From assembly GCA_910587305.1 (NCBI GenBank), contig CAJUKV010000074.1:1-11926 (forward strand): a stretch of 11,926 nt of DNA, given 5' to 3'. How positions within the stretch are numbered: the first letter of the stretch is position 1; each line of letters begins with the position of its first letter. A model generated the notes under the pieces. The model did not search any database. It worked only from the letters and a program-made list of their open reading frames with translations, and was not told the origin of the DNA. The stretch is from an uncultured Lachnospiraceae bacterium (GTDB lineage Bacteria > Bacillota > Clostridia > Lachnospirales > Lachnospiraceae). The translations under genes were made by a program, and so were the position numbers. Shown in pieces: positions 1-6,866 of this stretch.

Positions 1-26
1 TTTTTGAGAAAGAAAGAGGTAGAAAC

Positions 27-71
27 ATGGCATTTTTTACAACAGCGGTAACAGGTCTTAATTGTGAGTAA
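27..71 (+). pseudogene. Stump of a Maff2-family conjugation membrane protein gene
   Basis: A good ribosome binding site (GAGGT, 16-20) precedes an ATG whose reading frame gives MAFFTTAV and then stops after 14 codons (TAA 69-71). Maff2-family proteins of Clostridia conjugative elements are small, two-helix membrane proteins of roughly 70 residues that start with MAFF and lie in the type IV secretion region. Only the first eight or so residues fit; the rest looks deleted and the frame runs into unrelated sequence. This is seen directly for the short frame; the family link is from memory of the N-terminal signature. It suggests that the transfer module to the left has been truncated here. Confidence 0.5.
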
Positions 72-173
72 AGTGAAAAATGGGAATGATAAGCAAAGTA
101 GAAATCTGGTGTATGTAGATAGCCCTTTCAGAAAAAGTATGATAAAATCTTAGAAGAAACGAGGTAAAGCAGT

Positions 174-452
174 ATGGAAAAACAGGTTTATATCACAGAG
201 GAAGAACGTGCAAAGTGCAAGCGGGTGGTAGATGCATTTGCAGAACTGTATGAGATGGAGAATATCGTAGTGCTTGATGCGGGCAGATATGGCTTTGTAG
301 AACTGAAATATTACAAGCTGCCACATGGATTTGAAGAAGATGCAACTTTTACGGACAGCAGGACATTGTTTGATGCGCTTTGGCAGGAATGGTTCGATAC
401 GACACTGTATTTAGCGGCAAGGGAAATACAGTTGAATGATATTTTCTACTAG
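174..452 (+). CDS. Small conjugative-element protein, cut short by an in-frame amber codon
   Basis: The frame encodes 92 acidic, soluble residues starting MEKQVYITEEERAKCKRVVD and has no membrane segment. The start follows GAGGTAAAGCAGT, an acceptable ribosome binding site. Similar proteins of about 120 residues are common beside Maff2 genes in Lachnospiraceae conjugative elements; their biochemical role is unknown to me. The TAG at 450-452 appears to be a nonsense mutation. The same frame continues without a stop for 29 more codons (EVFNHLPKEKQ..., ending TAA 540-542), and this tail reads as the natural C-terminus of the family. The product is therefore probably a truncated, perhaps inactive, protein; the original gene would span 174-542 (122 residues). 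It lies 102 bp after the Maff2 stump, consistent with a decaying transfer operon. Confidence 0.6.
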   Translation: MEKQVYITEEERAKCKRVVDAFAELYEMENIVVLDAGRYGFVELKYYKLPHGFEEDATFTDSRTLFDALWQEWFDTTLYLAAREIQLNDIFY

Positions 453-591
453 GAAGTATTCAATCATCTGCCAAAGGAAAAACAGTCGGCAATTATCGGG
501 AGAAAATCCGACTTCGCACAAAAAGCGGGTATAACTCTATAAAATGAATTTTACGAAAAGAAAATGTTCTATGTAGAGGATAAAAAGATTA

Positions 592-627
592 GAAAGGCTC
601 TGTGTATGACAATATGCAGAGCTTTTC
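592..627 (+). terminator. Rho-independent terminator after the conjugation remnant
   Basis: A 16-bp stem (592-607 with 612-627, a few G-U pairs) closes on the tetraloop GACA. The 3' arm ends in CAGAGCTTTTC, giving a short U-run. It lies 50 bp after the ancestral stop of the small conjugative-element gene and marks the end of the left transcription unit. It could also work weakly on the minus strand, because the 5' arm starts GAAAGGC. Confidence 0.65.
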
Positions 628-691
628 ACTTCTGGACATAATGTCTAAAAGTTATGAAAAAAGAATGAGATGGATTCCGCAGGCGTAGTAG

Positions 692-838
692 CATTGTGGA
701 AAAGTGTATAACTGCCAATCTTATGGAATTGTGGGTAACTCTGTTTGCAGGACGTGGGAAAGCTGTCCTTTGCTTTTCCATGTCCTGTGAACAGAGTTAT
801 CCATGATGGAATGGGTAGTGATGCACTTTTCCACGATG
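692..838. repeat. 147-bp imperfect palindrome made of six TTWTCCAY-like words
   Basis: The arms 692-763 and 772-838 pair over almost their whole length, with scattered mismatches and one roughly 6-nt insertion in the left arm; the central loop is 764-771. Inside it one word recurs six times: GTGGAAAA (696), GTGGGTAA (731), GTGGGAAA (754) on the left, and TTTTCCAT (774), TTATCCAT (797), TTTTCCAC (827) on the right. The words resemble DnaA boxes (TTATCCACA). No reading frame fits this stretch. It sits just downstream of the response regulator gene. It could be a replication or transfer site, a terminator for the minus-strand operon, or a miniature repeat element; the sequence does not decide. 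Confidence 0.7.
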
Positions 839-871
839 TAGCCCTTAATGTTCTGTCTGATTACTGGGTAA

Positions 872-1486
872 TTAGCAAATCGGAGGGATATACCCTAATT
901 GTATTGCTTTAGTTACAGCTTCGACAGAAGAGGAAACATTAAGTTTTTCAAATATATGCTGTAAATGATTGGAAAGAGTACGTTCGCTGATGTAAAGAGT
1001 ATCGGCAATCTCTTTCCGTTTTAATCCACTTGCTATAAGTTGCAAAATTTGCTTTTCACAGTCGGTTAATTCTTCTAAAAACGGAATTTCACGGTTAAAG
1101 ATAATTTTTCCCTGTACAATCTGTGAAAGAAAGGCTATCAGCGTTTCAGGTTCTGTATTTTTATTGATAAACCCTTTCGCCCCAATTTTTCGGGCTTCAC
1201 TACGGTATACTGGAAGGTCGTATCCGGACAGGATTACGATTTTTAGTTCCGGATGGCGGTATAATAGTTGTTTTGCTAATTCCAAACCGTCTTCAGAAGT
1301 TATGTTTTTCAAATTGATATCCATTAGCAGGATGTCAGGAGTATCTTCTTCAATAGTTTTGTCCAACATGGAAATATCATTGATGCTTTTGAATGTTTCT
1401 ATTTCAGGGTAATCTGATAATGCAACTTCCAGACTTTTGGAAAATAAAATGTGGTCATCGACTAATAAAATATTGATAAGAAACAT
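872..1486 (-). CDS. NarL/LuxR-type response regulator
   Basis: This 204-residue protein is a DNA-binding response regulator, expected to be phosphorylated by the kinase encoded just upstream. The receiver domain covers about residues 4-125: acidic pair D10-D11, phospho-acceptor D56 (LLMDINL), switch serine S87 and conserved lysine K109 (INKN). A LuxR-type helix-turn-helix covers about 138-200 (LTDCEKQILQLIASG, then KEIADTLYISERTLSNHL). The gene overlaps the 3' end of the kinase gene by 32 bp, so the two are translationally coupled. The start is odd: the AAAGGAG ribosome binding site touches the ATG with no spacer. Either coupling rescues this ATG, or a rare ATC/ATT codon just downstream is used. 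Its target is probably the ABC transporter operon; that is inference. Confidence 0.9.
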   Translation of the reverse strand: MFLINILLVDDHILFSKSLEVALSDYPEIETFKSINDISMLDKTIEEDTPDILLMDINLKNITSEDGLELAKQLLYRHPELKIVILSGYDLPVYRSEARKIGAKGFINKNTEPETLIAFLSQIVQGKIIFNREIPFLEELTDCEKQILQLIASGLKRKEIADTLYISERTLSNHLQHIFEKLNVSSSVEAVTKAIQLGYIPPIC

Positions 1487-3020
1487 CTCCTTTCATTGGC
1501 AGACTGATACAGACACAGATTCCATGTGGAAAATTACTGGTTATTTTTATAGTACCGTCCATATTATGCACCCGGTCAGTGCTTAATGTAAGACCTCTGT
1601 GTCTTGAAAAATCTATGGCGGAAAGACTGTCGGCATCAGCGTTTCCATTATCCTTTACACACAATGCTATCGTTCCGTTATTCTGTGTAAGTGTTACCCA
1701 TGCGTTCTCTCCTGTTGAGTGTTTATAAACATTTGTCACAAGTTCTTTCAAAAGCCGGTATATAAGGATATCATATGGCGGGACTAAAAACAGGGAATCC
1801 GGACAGTCAAAAACAATATTAACAGTACGCTCAGGAAAGGACTGCGCTATATATGCAAGTAAATTCTGATAATTCTCTTTTATAGTAAGCTTTTGTAGTA
1901 ATACAGGGTGGCAATCCTGCATCTGTTCACGGATATAGGTATTCATATTATCAAGGGTTTCTGTGATTATTTTCTGTATTTCCGGTTTTGCTGACTTATG
2001 CATCATATTTTTTACAGAAAGCAGGTCTTGCAGTATATTGTCATGAAGAAAGTTAGCAAATTCGAGATTTAGCTGTTCTTCCTGCTGTAACTGTGCTAAT
2101 GCTGCATGGTATTTACTTTCCATACTCATATTATGACTGCCCTGCTTTAAATTAAAATCCAATGTAATATTGCAGACATATATAAGTACAAACATGGCAT
2201 TCAGCATAAGGAAGAAGGATGACCAGCCGATGCCCAAAGTTATTGTAATCAGACAACAGATTATAACTCCAAAAAGCAGGAGTAATATTAACTGGCATCT
2301 GCTGAATATGGCTGACAATGGAAAACTGCGATGCTCTTTCAGTATGATATTGTGGATACTCATGGAAAACAGCAGGACAGGAATATATACTCCAAAATTT
2401 GAAAGATTTCCCTGCATCCCCATTGTGGTAAAACAATATGCAGTGAATAAAACAACTATCACTGTCAGAGAGGACAGAATACACTTCGATTCAGCTTTAA
2501 GGACAAAAGCAATTCTTTTTCTATGGTAAATAACAACAGAAATGAAGCAAAGCCAGCTTAGCAAAAACTGTATTCCATAAGCAAATGCAAATGCATTCTG
2601 AGACACTAAAATACTAATAAGAGAGCAGATACAGGTTCCGGTCAGGCAGATATTTGCTGCTTTTTTGAATTTATAGTTACTGCCTTGGAATAAAAACATG
2701 AGCATGAAATTTATGAAAACATACCATATAACCGGATTTAGGGTATAAAATACGATGCCTGCTATGGCATTGTCTGGAATTGAAAGAAGTATATACCAAC
2801 TGTCTAATGCTAACAGACCGCAAAACAAAGAAATAGCTTTATTATTCTTGATGTTGCAGGAACTTATATAAGTAGCGTCTGCCAGCATCAGCGATGACAG
2901 GAATAATGATACGATTTTACTGATGCTGCAAGGCGCATGAATATTTATCACCTGCCCCATATAAATAATAAGCAGGGTGGAATTTATTAAAAGCAAAAGT
3001 TTAAATATGATATGTTTCAT
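1455..3020 (-). CDS. Polytopic sensor histidine kinase (HisKA_3-like)
   Basis: A 521-residue membrane sensor kinase. The first 290 residues hold about eight hydrophobic segments with short loops and no large extracellular domain, so sensing is probably within the membrane or through a partner protein. A linker (about 300-320) leads to the phospho-acceptor H326 in NFLHDNILQDLLSVKN, the H-box type that pairs with NarL-class regulators. The ATPase part has an N-box around N430 (LLKELVTNVYKHS), a G1 box D457-N458-G459 and a G2-like HRGLTLSTDRV near 474-484. All catalytic motifs look intact. The gene has its own promoter and a good ribosome binding site (AAAGGAG) and is followed directly by its regulator. 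Location next to a BceAB-like transporter suggests peptide-antibiotic sensing (inference). Confidence 0.88.
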   Translation of the reverse strand: MKHIIFKLLLLINSTLLIIYMGQVINIHAPCSISKIVSLFLSSLMLADATYISSCNIKNNKAISLFCGLLALDSWYILLSIPDNAIAGIVFYTLNPVIWYVFINFMLMFLFQGSNYKFKKAANICLTGTCICSLISILVSQNAFAFAYGIQFLLSWLCFISVVIYHRKRIAFVLKAESKCILSSLTVIVVLFTAYCFTTMGMQGNLSNFGVYIPVLLFSMSIHNIILKEHRSFPLSAIFSRCQLILLLLFGVIICCLITITLGIGWSSFFLMLNAMFVLIYVCNITLDFNLKQGSHNMSMESKYHAALAQLQQEEQLNLEFANFLHDNILQDLLSVKNMMHKSAKPEIQKIITETLDNMNTYIREQMQDCHPVLLQKLTIKENYQNLLAYIAQSFPERTVNIVFDCPDSLFLVPPYDILIYRLLKELVTNVYKHSTGENAWVTLTQNNGTIALCVKDNGNADADSLSAIDFSRHRGLTLSTDRVHNMDGTIKITSNFPHGICVCISLPMKGDVSYQYFISR

Positions 3021-3031
3021 ATTTTGTCTCC

Positions 3032-3109
3032 TTTATCCATGCCTATACAAGATTAAGCACAAGTTGTTTCATTTATCATAAATTATATCATTTATCCGTG
3101 TGTATACAA
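3032..3109 (-). repeat. Two 19-bp direct repeats in the kinase leader (operator candidate)
   Basis: TTTATCCRTGYSTATACAA occurs at 3032-3050 and again at 3091-3109 with 15 of 19 positions equal and a 59-bp period. One copy includes the -35 box and spacer of the kinase promoter; the other abuts the kinase ribosome binding site. A regulator binding both copies could auto-regulate the operon. An old local duplication would explain the repeats as well. Confidence 0.45.
3082..3109 (-). promoter_or_regulatory. Sigma-70-type promoter of the kinase/regulator operon
   Basis: Reading the minus strand, TTGTAT (3104-3109) and a perfect TATAAT (3082-3087) are separated by 16 bp, about 62 bp upstream of the kinase ATG. 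This is the best promoter match seen in the cargo. The kinase/regulator pair therefore has its own transcription start, separate from the transporter operon. Confidence 0.65.
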
Positions 3110-3166
3110 CCAAAATTCTCATATGATTTCGATAGCTTTGTTATTGGGAAAGCGGCTAAGGCTGTT

Positions 3167-3205
3167 TGCGAAAATGCCGGATGATAAAAGGACGGCATTT
3201 TCGCA
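3167..3205 (-). terminator. Hairpin terminator after the ABC permease gene
   Basis: A perfect 13-bp inverted repeat (3167-3179 and 3193-3205, arms TGCGAAAATGCCG) with a 13-nt loop lies 6 bp past the permease stop. It separates the transporter operon from the kinase operon downstream. On the minus strand no clean U-run follows the stem, so termination may be partial. Confidence 0.55.
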
Positions 3206-3211
3206 TGATCT

Positions 3212-5218
3212 TTATTTTTTCAAAACCATTTTACAACAGGTGTGGACAGTCATGCAGTAATAAATCAGATAAATTACCAGTGTCAATATAATGGCTAGCA
3301 TAGTAGGGGCATATAAAACAAAGCTGTTCTCCAAAAGGTTTTGCATAAGTGCTGTTTTATAGACTAAAGTGGCAAAGATACAGTCTGCCAATCCGAACAG
3401 AAATGGAATACTGAAAAAGGTAATTGCCTGTTTCCTAATGATTTTTTTGATTTTCCTGTCCGTATATCCCATTTTTTTGAGGATATCGTAATCGGATTTT
3501 GAATCGGCAATGGCTGAAATGTTATTAAAATACAGAATGCTGCCAGTTGCTATGAAGAACAATACTACAAGAAATCCTATCAGCAGGAAAGTAGAACTGC
3601 TTAGGGAAACAACTTCATGTATCCTGTGGGAATTGCCTTGCAGGTAAGGGCTTCCATTCAAATATTCAGACAAATCCTGAAATAAATCTTCATTACCCAT
3701 TATGGAGTTTCCATTTATGCTTAGAACTCTCGTTTCAGGTATGGCGTTTTCAGATATCATGTGGTATAAATCATCGCTTACAATCAGCGTGCCGACACTG
3801 TTGGCAAATGAAATGGGATTATCTAATGTGGTTTTAGTTACAGTGACAGGTATTTCAGTATTATTTATAAGCAGCGGATAAGTACATCCCGTTTCATCTT
3901 TTCCAGAAGCAGGCTGGTATCTTACAAAAATACATTCATTATTGTTTAATGCTGTAAATTGTTCCAAAGCCTTTTGACGTCCTTGTGCATTTAGGATAGC
4001 GGCATAGTCAGAATATGAAATACATTCAAATCCTATATTTCGCAGGATTTTTTCATTGTCTGCATCTCCTTTGGAAGTTCCAATGCTGTATTCCATAGGA
4101 AGCTGGCTGGCAGTAGAAGTAACCTTATAAATATTGGTCTGTAAGAAGGTAACATCATTTCCACTTGAATATCTGTTTATAATTTCCCTGATTTTGGGTA
4201 TATCGTTTTCGGTTTCAATCCTGCACTCAATCTCTGATGGCGCAATGCGGGATATTGCGGCAACTGGATAATACAGTGATAGAGCCATAACGCTTGAAAC
4301 AGTCAGGGTTGCGGCTGACAACAATGTAAGCATAATCAATGTTTTTGAATTTGAACGTATCCGGTATATAAAGTTTGGCGAGGTGATAATTCGTGTTTCC
4401 GTATAAAATCTTTTCTTGTTTCTCTTGCCTGTCTGTACTGCATAGGGGAGAAAAGATGCGATAAAAAGTACTGTTCCGAAAAGTATAAGCATAAATGTAA
4501 ACATTCCAACAGAATAGAATCCGACAGTAAACCAGACAGATTTTTCACCCCGTAAGATGTCAAGAGCAATATAATATCCCAAAATAACAAATACAAAACC
4601 TATTATAGCGGGAACGCTATGGAAATTTGTCTGTTTTTCTGCACTTTTTTCAAACCGCACTAAATCCATAAGGGAAGATTTGAAAAGAAATCTGCTGTTG
4701 GACAGTGCTAATATAATGATGATGACAAAAACGAAACAGGCTGTCTTTATTATGGCATTCAGGTTGAAAATTGGAATCTCTGAATTGTTTACTGTCAAGC
4801 CAAGCAGCTTTGTAATGCCAAATACAATGCCTTTGTGAAACAGACTGCCCAAAAAGATTCCAATTACGAAGGCACCGAAGCAGGAGAGCAGATTCTCTGC
4901 TGTCAGCAAAGACAATATTGTGGATTTACGGTATCCTAACAGCGCATAGATGCCCAATTCCTTTGTGCGACGGCGTAAGAAGAAACGGTTTGAATATGAC
5001 ATATAAAAAATAACGAATGCCATAAGGAACATTGAAATTGTGTTGCACATTGTTTCTACCCTTCCATCGCCGGATATTTTTTCAAGCATGACTTTATTCA
5101 TAGAAAAAGAGGTAAATGCGAAAAAAATGGTAATCACGAAGGAAATGGATAATAAATAAAGGGAATAGAACGAAAAATTGTTTTTCAGATTTTTAAATGC
5201 TGTAGATAATTGGTTCAT
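3212..5218 (-). CDS. BceB-like ABC transporter permease (FtsX-type, 10 TM)
   Basis: A 668-residue membrane permease with the layout of BceB/VraG-type peptide-antibiotic transporters. Predicted helices lie near residues 18-38, 56-75, 107-127, 156-174, 202-220, 232-258, 292-313, 541-564, 598-620 and 634-656. The characteristic extracellular domain of about 225 residues (roughly 314-540) sits between helices 7 and 8. FtsX-type coupling loops are visible at RRRTKELGIYALLGYRKS (82-99) and again at DYDILKKMGYTDRKIKKI (577-594). In characterised relatives this protein frees lipid II-cycle targets from bacitracin- or lantibiotic-like peptides and signals to a kinase. It follows the ATPase gene by 10 bp with a ribosome binding site in the gap, so both subunits are co-translated. 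The substrate cannot be read from the sequence. Confidence 0.88.
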   Translation of the reverse strand: MNQLSTAFKNLKNNFSFYSLYLLSISFVITIFFAFTSFSMNKVMLEKISGDGRVETMCNTISMFLMAFVIFYMSYSNRFFLRRRTKELGIYALLGYRKSTILSLLTAENLLSCFGAFVIGIFLGSLFHKGIVFGITKLLGLTVNNSEIPIFNLNAIIKTACFVFVIIIILALSNSRFLFKSSLMDLVRFEKSAEKQTNFHSVPAIIGFVFVILGYYIALDILRGEKSVWFTVGFYSVGMFTFMLILFGTVLFIASFLPYAVQTGKRNKKRFYTETRIITSPNFIYRIRSNSKTLIMLTLLSAATLTVSSVMALSLYYPVAAISRIAPSEIECRIETENDIPKIREIINRYSSGNDVTFLQTNIYKVTSTASQLPMEYSIGTSKGDADNEKILRNIGFECISYSDYAAILNAQGRQKALEQFTALNNNECIFVRYQPASGKDETGCTYPLLINNTEIPVTVTKTTLDNPISFANSVGTLIVSDDLYHMISENAIPETRVLSINGNSIMGNEDLFQDLSEYLNGSPYLQGNSHRIHEVVSLSSSTFLLIGFLVVLFFIATGSILYFNNISAIADSKSDYDILKKMGYTDRKIKKIIRKQAITFFSIPFLFGLADCIFATLVYKTALMQNLLENSFVLYAPTMLAIILTLVIYLIYYCMTVHTCCKMVLKK

Positions 5219-5228
5219 GGGTATTTTC

Positions 5229-5978
5229 CTACCTTTCTGTGTCTAATTTTGCTACTTCTCGTGCAATGGATTCATAGAATGAACGCCTGTCAGCATTTTG
5301 CTTAAATAATTCCCGAATAATGCAGCCGTCTTTAAAAATCATGATGCGGTCAGCAAAACTGGCGGCATAAGCGTCATGTGTGACCATCAGTATCGTAGTA
5401 TGGAGGTTTTCATTTGATTCCTTTAAAGTATTCAGTAAATCTGTTGCAGAACTGGAGTCCAATGCCCCTGTTGGTTCATCAGCAAATAAAATGCTTGGGC
5501 GTTTTACAATAGCCCTTAAAGCAGAAGCACGCTGCCTTTGCCCGCCCGAAAGCTCACTTGGATATTTATTTAGCTGTTCATCAATGCTGAATGCCTCTGC
5601 CATGCTCCGTACCATGTTTTCTATTTTTTGCAGCGGCAGTTTCTGCAAAGTCAGCGGAACAGCAATATTTTCAAAAATAGTGAGACTGTCCAATAACAGG
5701 TATTCTTGGAAAATAAATCCCAGATTATCTCTGCGGAAATCCGCAGCACTGGAATCGGTTAAGTTTTTAAGGTTTACACCGTTTATTGAGATGCTGCCGC
5801 TTGTGGGCGTATCAATTGTAGAAAGGACATTGAGCAATGTCGTTTTTCCAGATCCGGAAGCCCCCATAATGGCAATAAATTCTCCCTCTCTTACATTGAG
5901 CGATACATCATTAAGGCTTGGGTGCTGTGCTTTTGCATAAATTTTTGTTACGTTTTTCGCTTCTAGTAATGTAGACAT
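5229..5978 (-). CDS. BceA-like ABC transporter ATPase (MacB/LolD class)
   Basis: This 249-residue cytoplasmic ATPase energises the permease encoded next. All motifs are present in order: Walker A GASGSGKT (39-46), Q-loop Q91 (FIFQEYLLLDSLT), signature LSGGQRQR (143-150), Walker B ILFADE (163-168) followed by PTGALD, and the switch histidine H201 (VTHD). The length and the PTGALDS D-loop fit the BceA/LolD/MacB class rather than importers. A ribosome binding site (AAAGGAG) precedes the ATG. It is the first gene of the transporter operon, and a TACAAT box on the minus strand (6012-6017) next to the long inverted repeat is the likely promoter. Confidence 0.93.
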   Translation of the reverse strand: MSTLLEAKNVTKIYAKAQHPSLNDVSLNVREGEFIAIMGASGSGKTTLLNVLSTIDTPTSGSISINGVNLKNLTDSSAADFRRDNLGFIFQEYLLLDSLTIFENIAVPLTLQKLPLQKIENMVRSMAEAFSIDEQLNKYPSELSGGQRQRASALRAIVKRPSILFADEPTGALDSSSATDLLNTLKESNENLHTTILMVTHDAYAASFADRIMIFKDGCIIRELFKQNADRRSFYESIAREVAKLDTER

Positions 5979-6011
5979 ATTTTTTAATTCTCCTTTACTT
6001 TTAATAGCAAC

Positions 6012-6105
6012 ATTGTATCTTCCGAGATTTGAAAATGAATGAGTAAATCAGGCAAACTTTTTTGCGTGATTTACTCATTCATTTTCAAAATAAGTATGGT
6101 AATCT
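6012..6105. promoter_or_regulatory. Symmetric divergent control region around a perfect 23-bp inverted repeat
   Basis: Arms 6028-6050 and 6067-6089 are exact reverse complements over 23 bp; inside, GCAAA and TTTGC extend the stem after one mismatch. On the minus strand TACAAT (6012-6017) lies 10 nt outside the left arm; on the plus strand TAATCT (6100-6105) with an upstream TG lies 10 nt outside the right arm. Each arm also places ATTCAT 17 bp upstream of its -10 box. The layout fits one dimeric regulator controlling the transporter operon and the small membrane protein gene together. The hairpin could alternatively act in RNA as a bidirectional terminator. Confidence 0.6.
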
Positions 6106-6137
6106 ACTTAAAAATATTTAATAGAGGAGAAATCAAA

Positions 6138-6452
6138 ATGGAAAAATTGCAACTAAATTCAAAGAAAATCATCATTTGGCTGTGTGTGAACTATGGTATC
6201 TTCATTATTGCTTTCTTGGTGCTTGGTACGTTAGGCAGTGAGAACAGAATGATACTCTGGATCAATTTTTTTCTTAATATAACTATTTGTGTTATATCCC
6301 TTGTACTCAATATTATCCTGTTTTTTTCAAAGTATAAAACTTCTGTGTTGATAAAAATTGTTCTGCTGTTTATATCTTTATTTTTGGCGGCGTTTACATA
6401 TTATGCGTTTATTATGCCGGAGTGTGGTTTACCGTCAGTGCTGTTTTCTTGA
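6138..6452 (+). CDS. Small three-helix membrane protein, divergent from the ABC operon
   Basis: I do not recognise a family. The protein has 104 residues: a short basic N-terminus, then hydrophobic segments at about 11-31, 38-62 and 70-92, and a short tail. The start was chosen at the ATG preceded by AGAGGAGAAATCAAA; an in-frame ATG 99 bp upstream lies inside the inverted repeat and has no ribosome binding site. The gene is transcribed away from the transporter and appears to share the symmetric control region with it. By position it could be an accessory or immunity-type protein of the cassette, but nothing in the sequence proves this. Confidence 0.7.
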   Translation: MEKLQLNSKKIIIWLCVNYGIFIIAFLVLGTLGSENRMILWINFFLNITICVISLVLNIILFFSKYKTSVLIKIVLLFISLFLAAFTYYAFIMPECGLPSVLFS

Positions 6453-6558
6453 TTGTATTGGAGTAAAATCAAATAGAATAATCACTAAATCTGCCGCACT
6501 ACGGCAAAAGAAAAAAGCCGTCGTTCAGCAATCGTGTTTTAGTACCTTTATTTTCGGT

Positions 6559-6588
6559 GGCTTTGAGAAAAACAAAGCTGCCTTTTTT
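6559..6588 (+). terminator. Weak terminator downstream of the small membrane protein
   Basis: GGCTTTG and CAAAGCTGCC form a short stem (CTTTG with CAAAG, plus GG with CC across a 3-nt bulge) followed by TTTTTT (6583-6588). It lies about 110 bp after the stop of the small membrane protein gene, so it is a plausible but modest 3' end. Confidence 0.4.
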
Positions 6589-6704
6589 AATTGAAAAATT
6601 AAAACAGTGTTTTAAATCAGGAAATAAATTATGCGAAGAAAGAAATTCAAACTATTGAACAATAGAATAAGCGAAACAAAAAATTATGGATTACTTTACA
6701 CATC

Positions 6705-6753
6705 AAGGTGTACTGCAAGGAAGGATAAAACTTACCTGCGGTACACCTTTTTT
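6705..6753 (+). terminator. Strong hairpin with T-run between cargo and mobC
   Basis: AAGGTGTAC (6705-6713) pairs perfectly with GTACACCTT (6741-6749). The stem extends inward by GCAAGG against CCTGC with one bulge, and the T-run continues to 6753. It faces the 3' end of mobC and probably insulates the cargo from the backbone. The rest of 6453-6866 holds no convincing gene; two short frames there (6630-6773 and 6686-6814) lack ribosome binding sites. Confidence 0.6.
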
Positions 6754-6866
6754 AATGGTGCGAAATTTGTCTGATTTTGGATTTTGCGGCGGTTTCGCTT
6801 TGGAAGATTTGTAAAAGAAATCTGACTGGCATTGTCCGGTGCTTTTAGTGTGGGTTTTGTTTCAGT

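Noticed and set aside
450..542. Amber read-through or recoding in the small conjugative-element gene
   Set aside because: One TAG with an open frame after it fits a simple nonsense mutation in a decaying module. The frame after the mobC TAG is open as well but does not read like a conserved tail, and no recoding machinery is seen.
5380..5940. Long plus-strand frame opposite the ABC ATPase
   Set aside because: It is antisense to a protein with every ATPase motif intact, has no ribosome binding site and shows no recognisable domain. The frame at 10025-10462 opposite the helicase is rejected for the same reason.
6039..6137. N-terminal extension of the small membrane protein to an upstream ATG
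   Set aside because: The upstream ATG lies inside the 23-bp inverted repeat and has no ribosome binding site, whereas the ATG at 6138 has a strong one.
6686..6814. 42-residue plus-strand frame starting MDYFTHQGVL
   Set aside because: It reads as protein-like but has no ribosome binding site and runs through the strong hairpin and T-run at 6705-6753, so a terminator is the better explanation. Not excluded as a relic.
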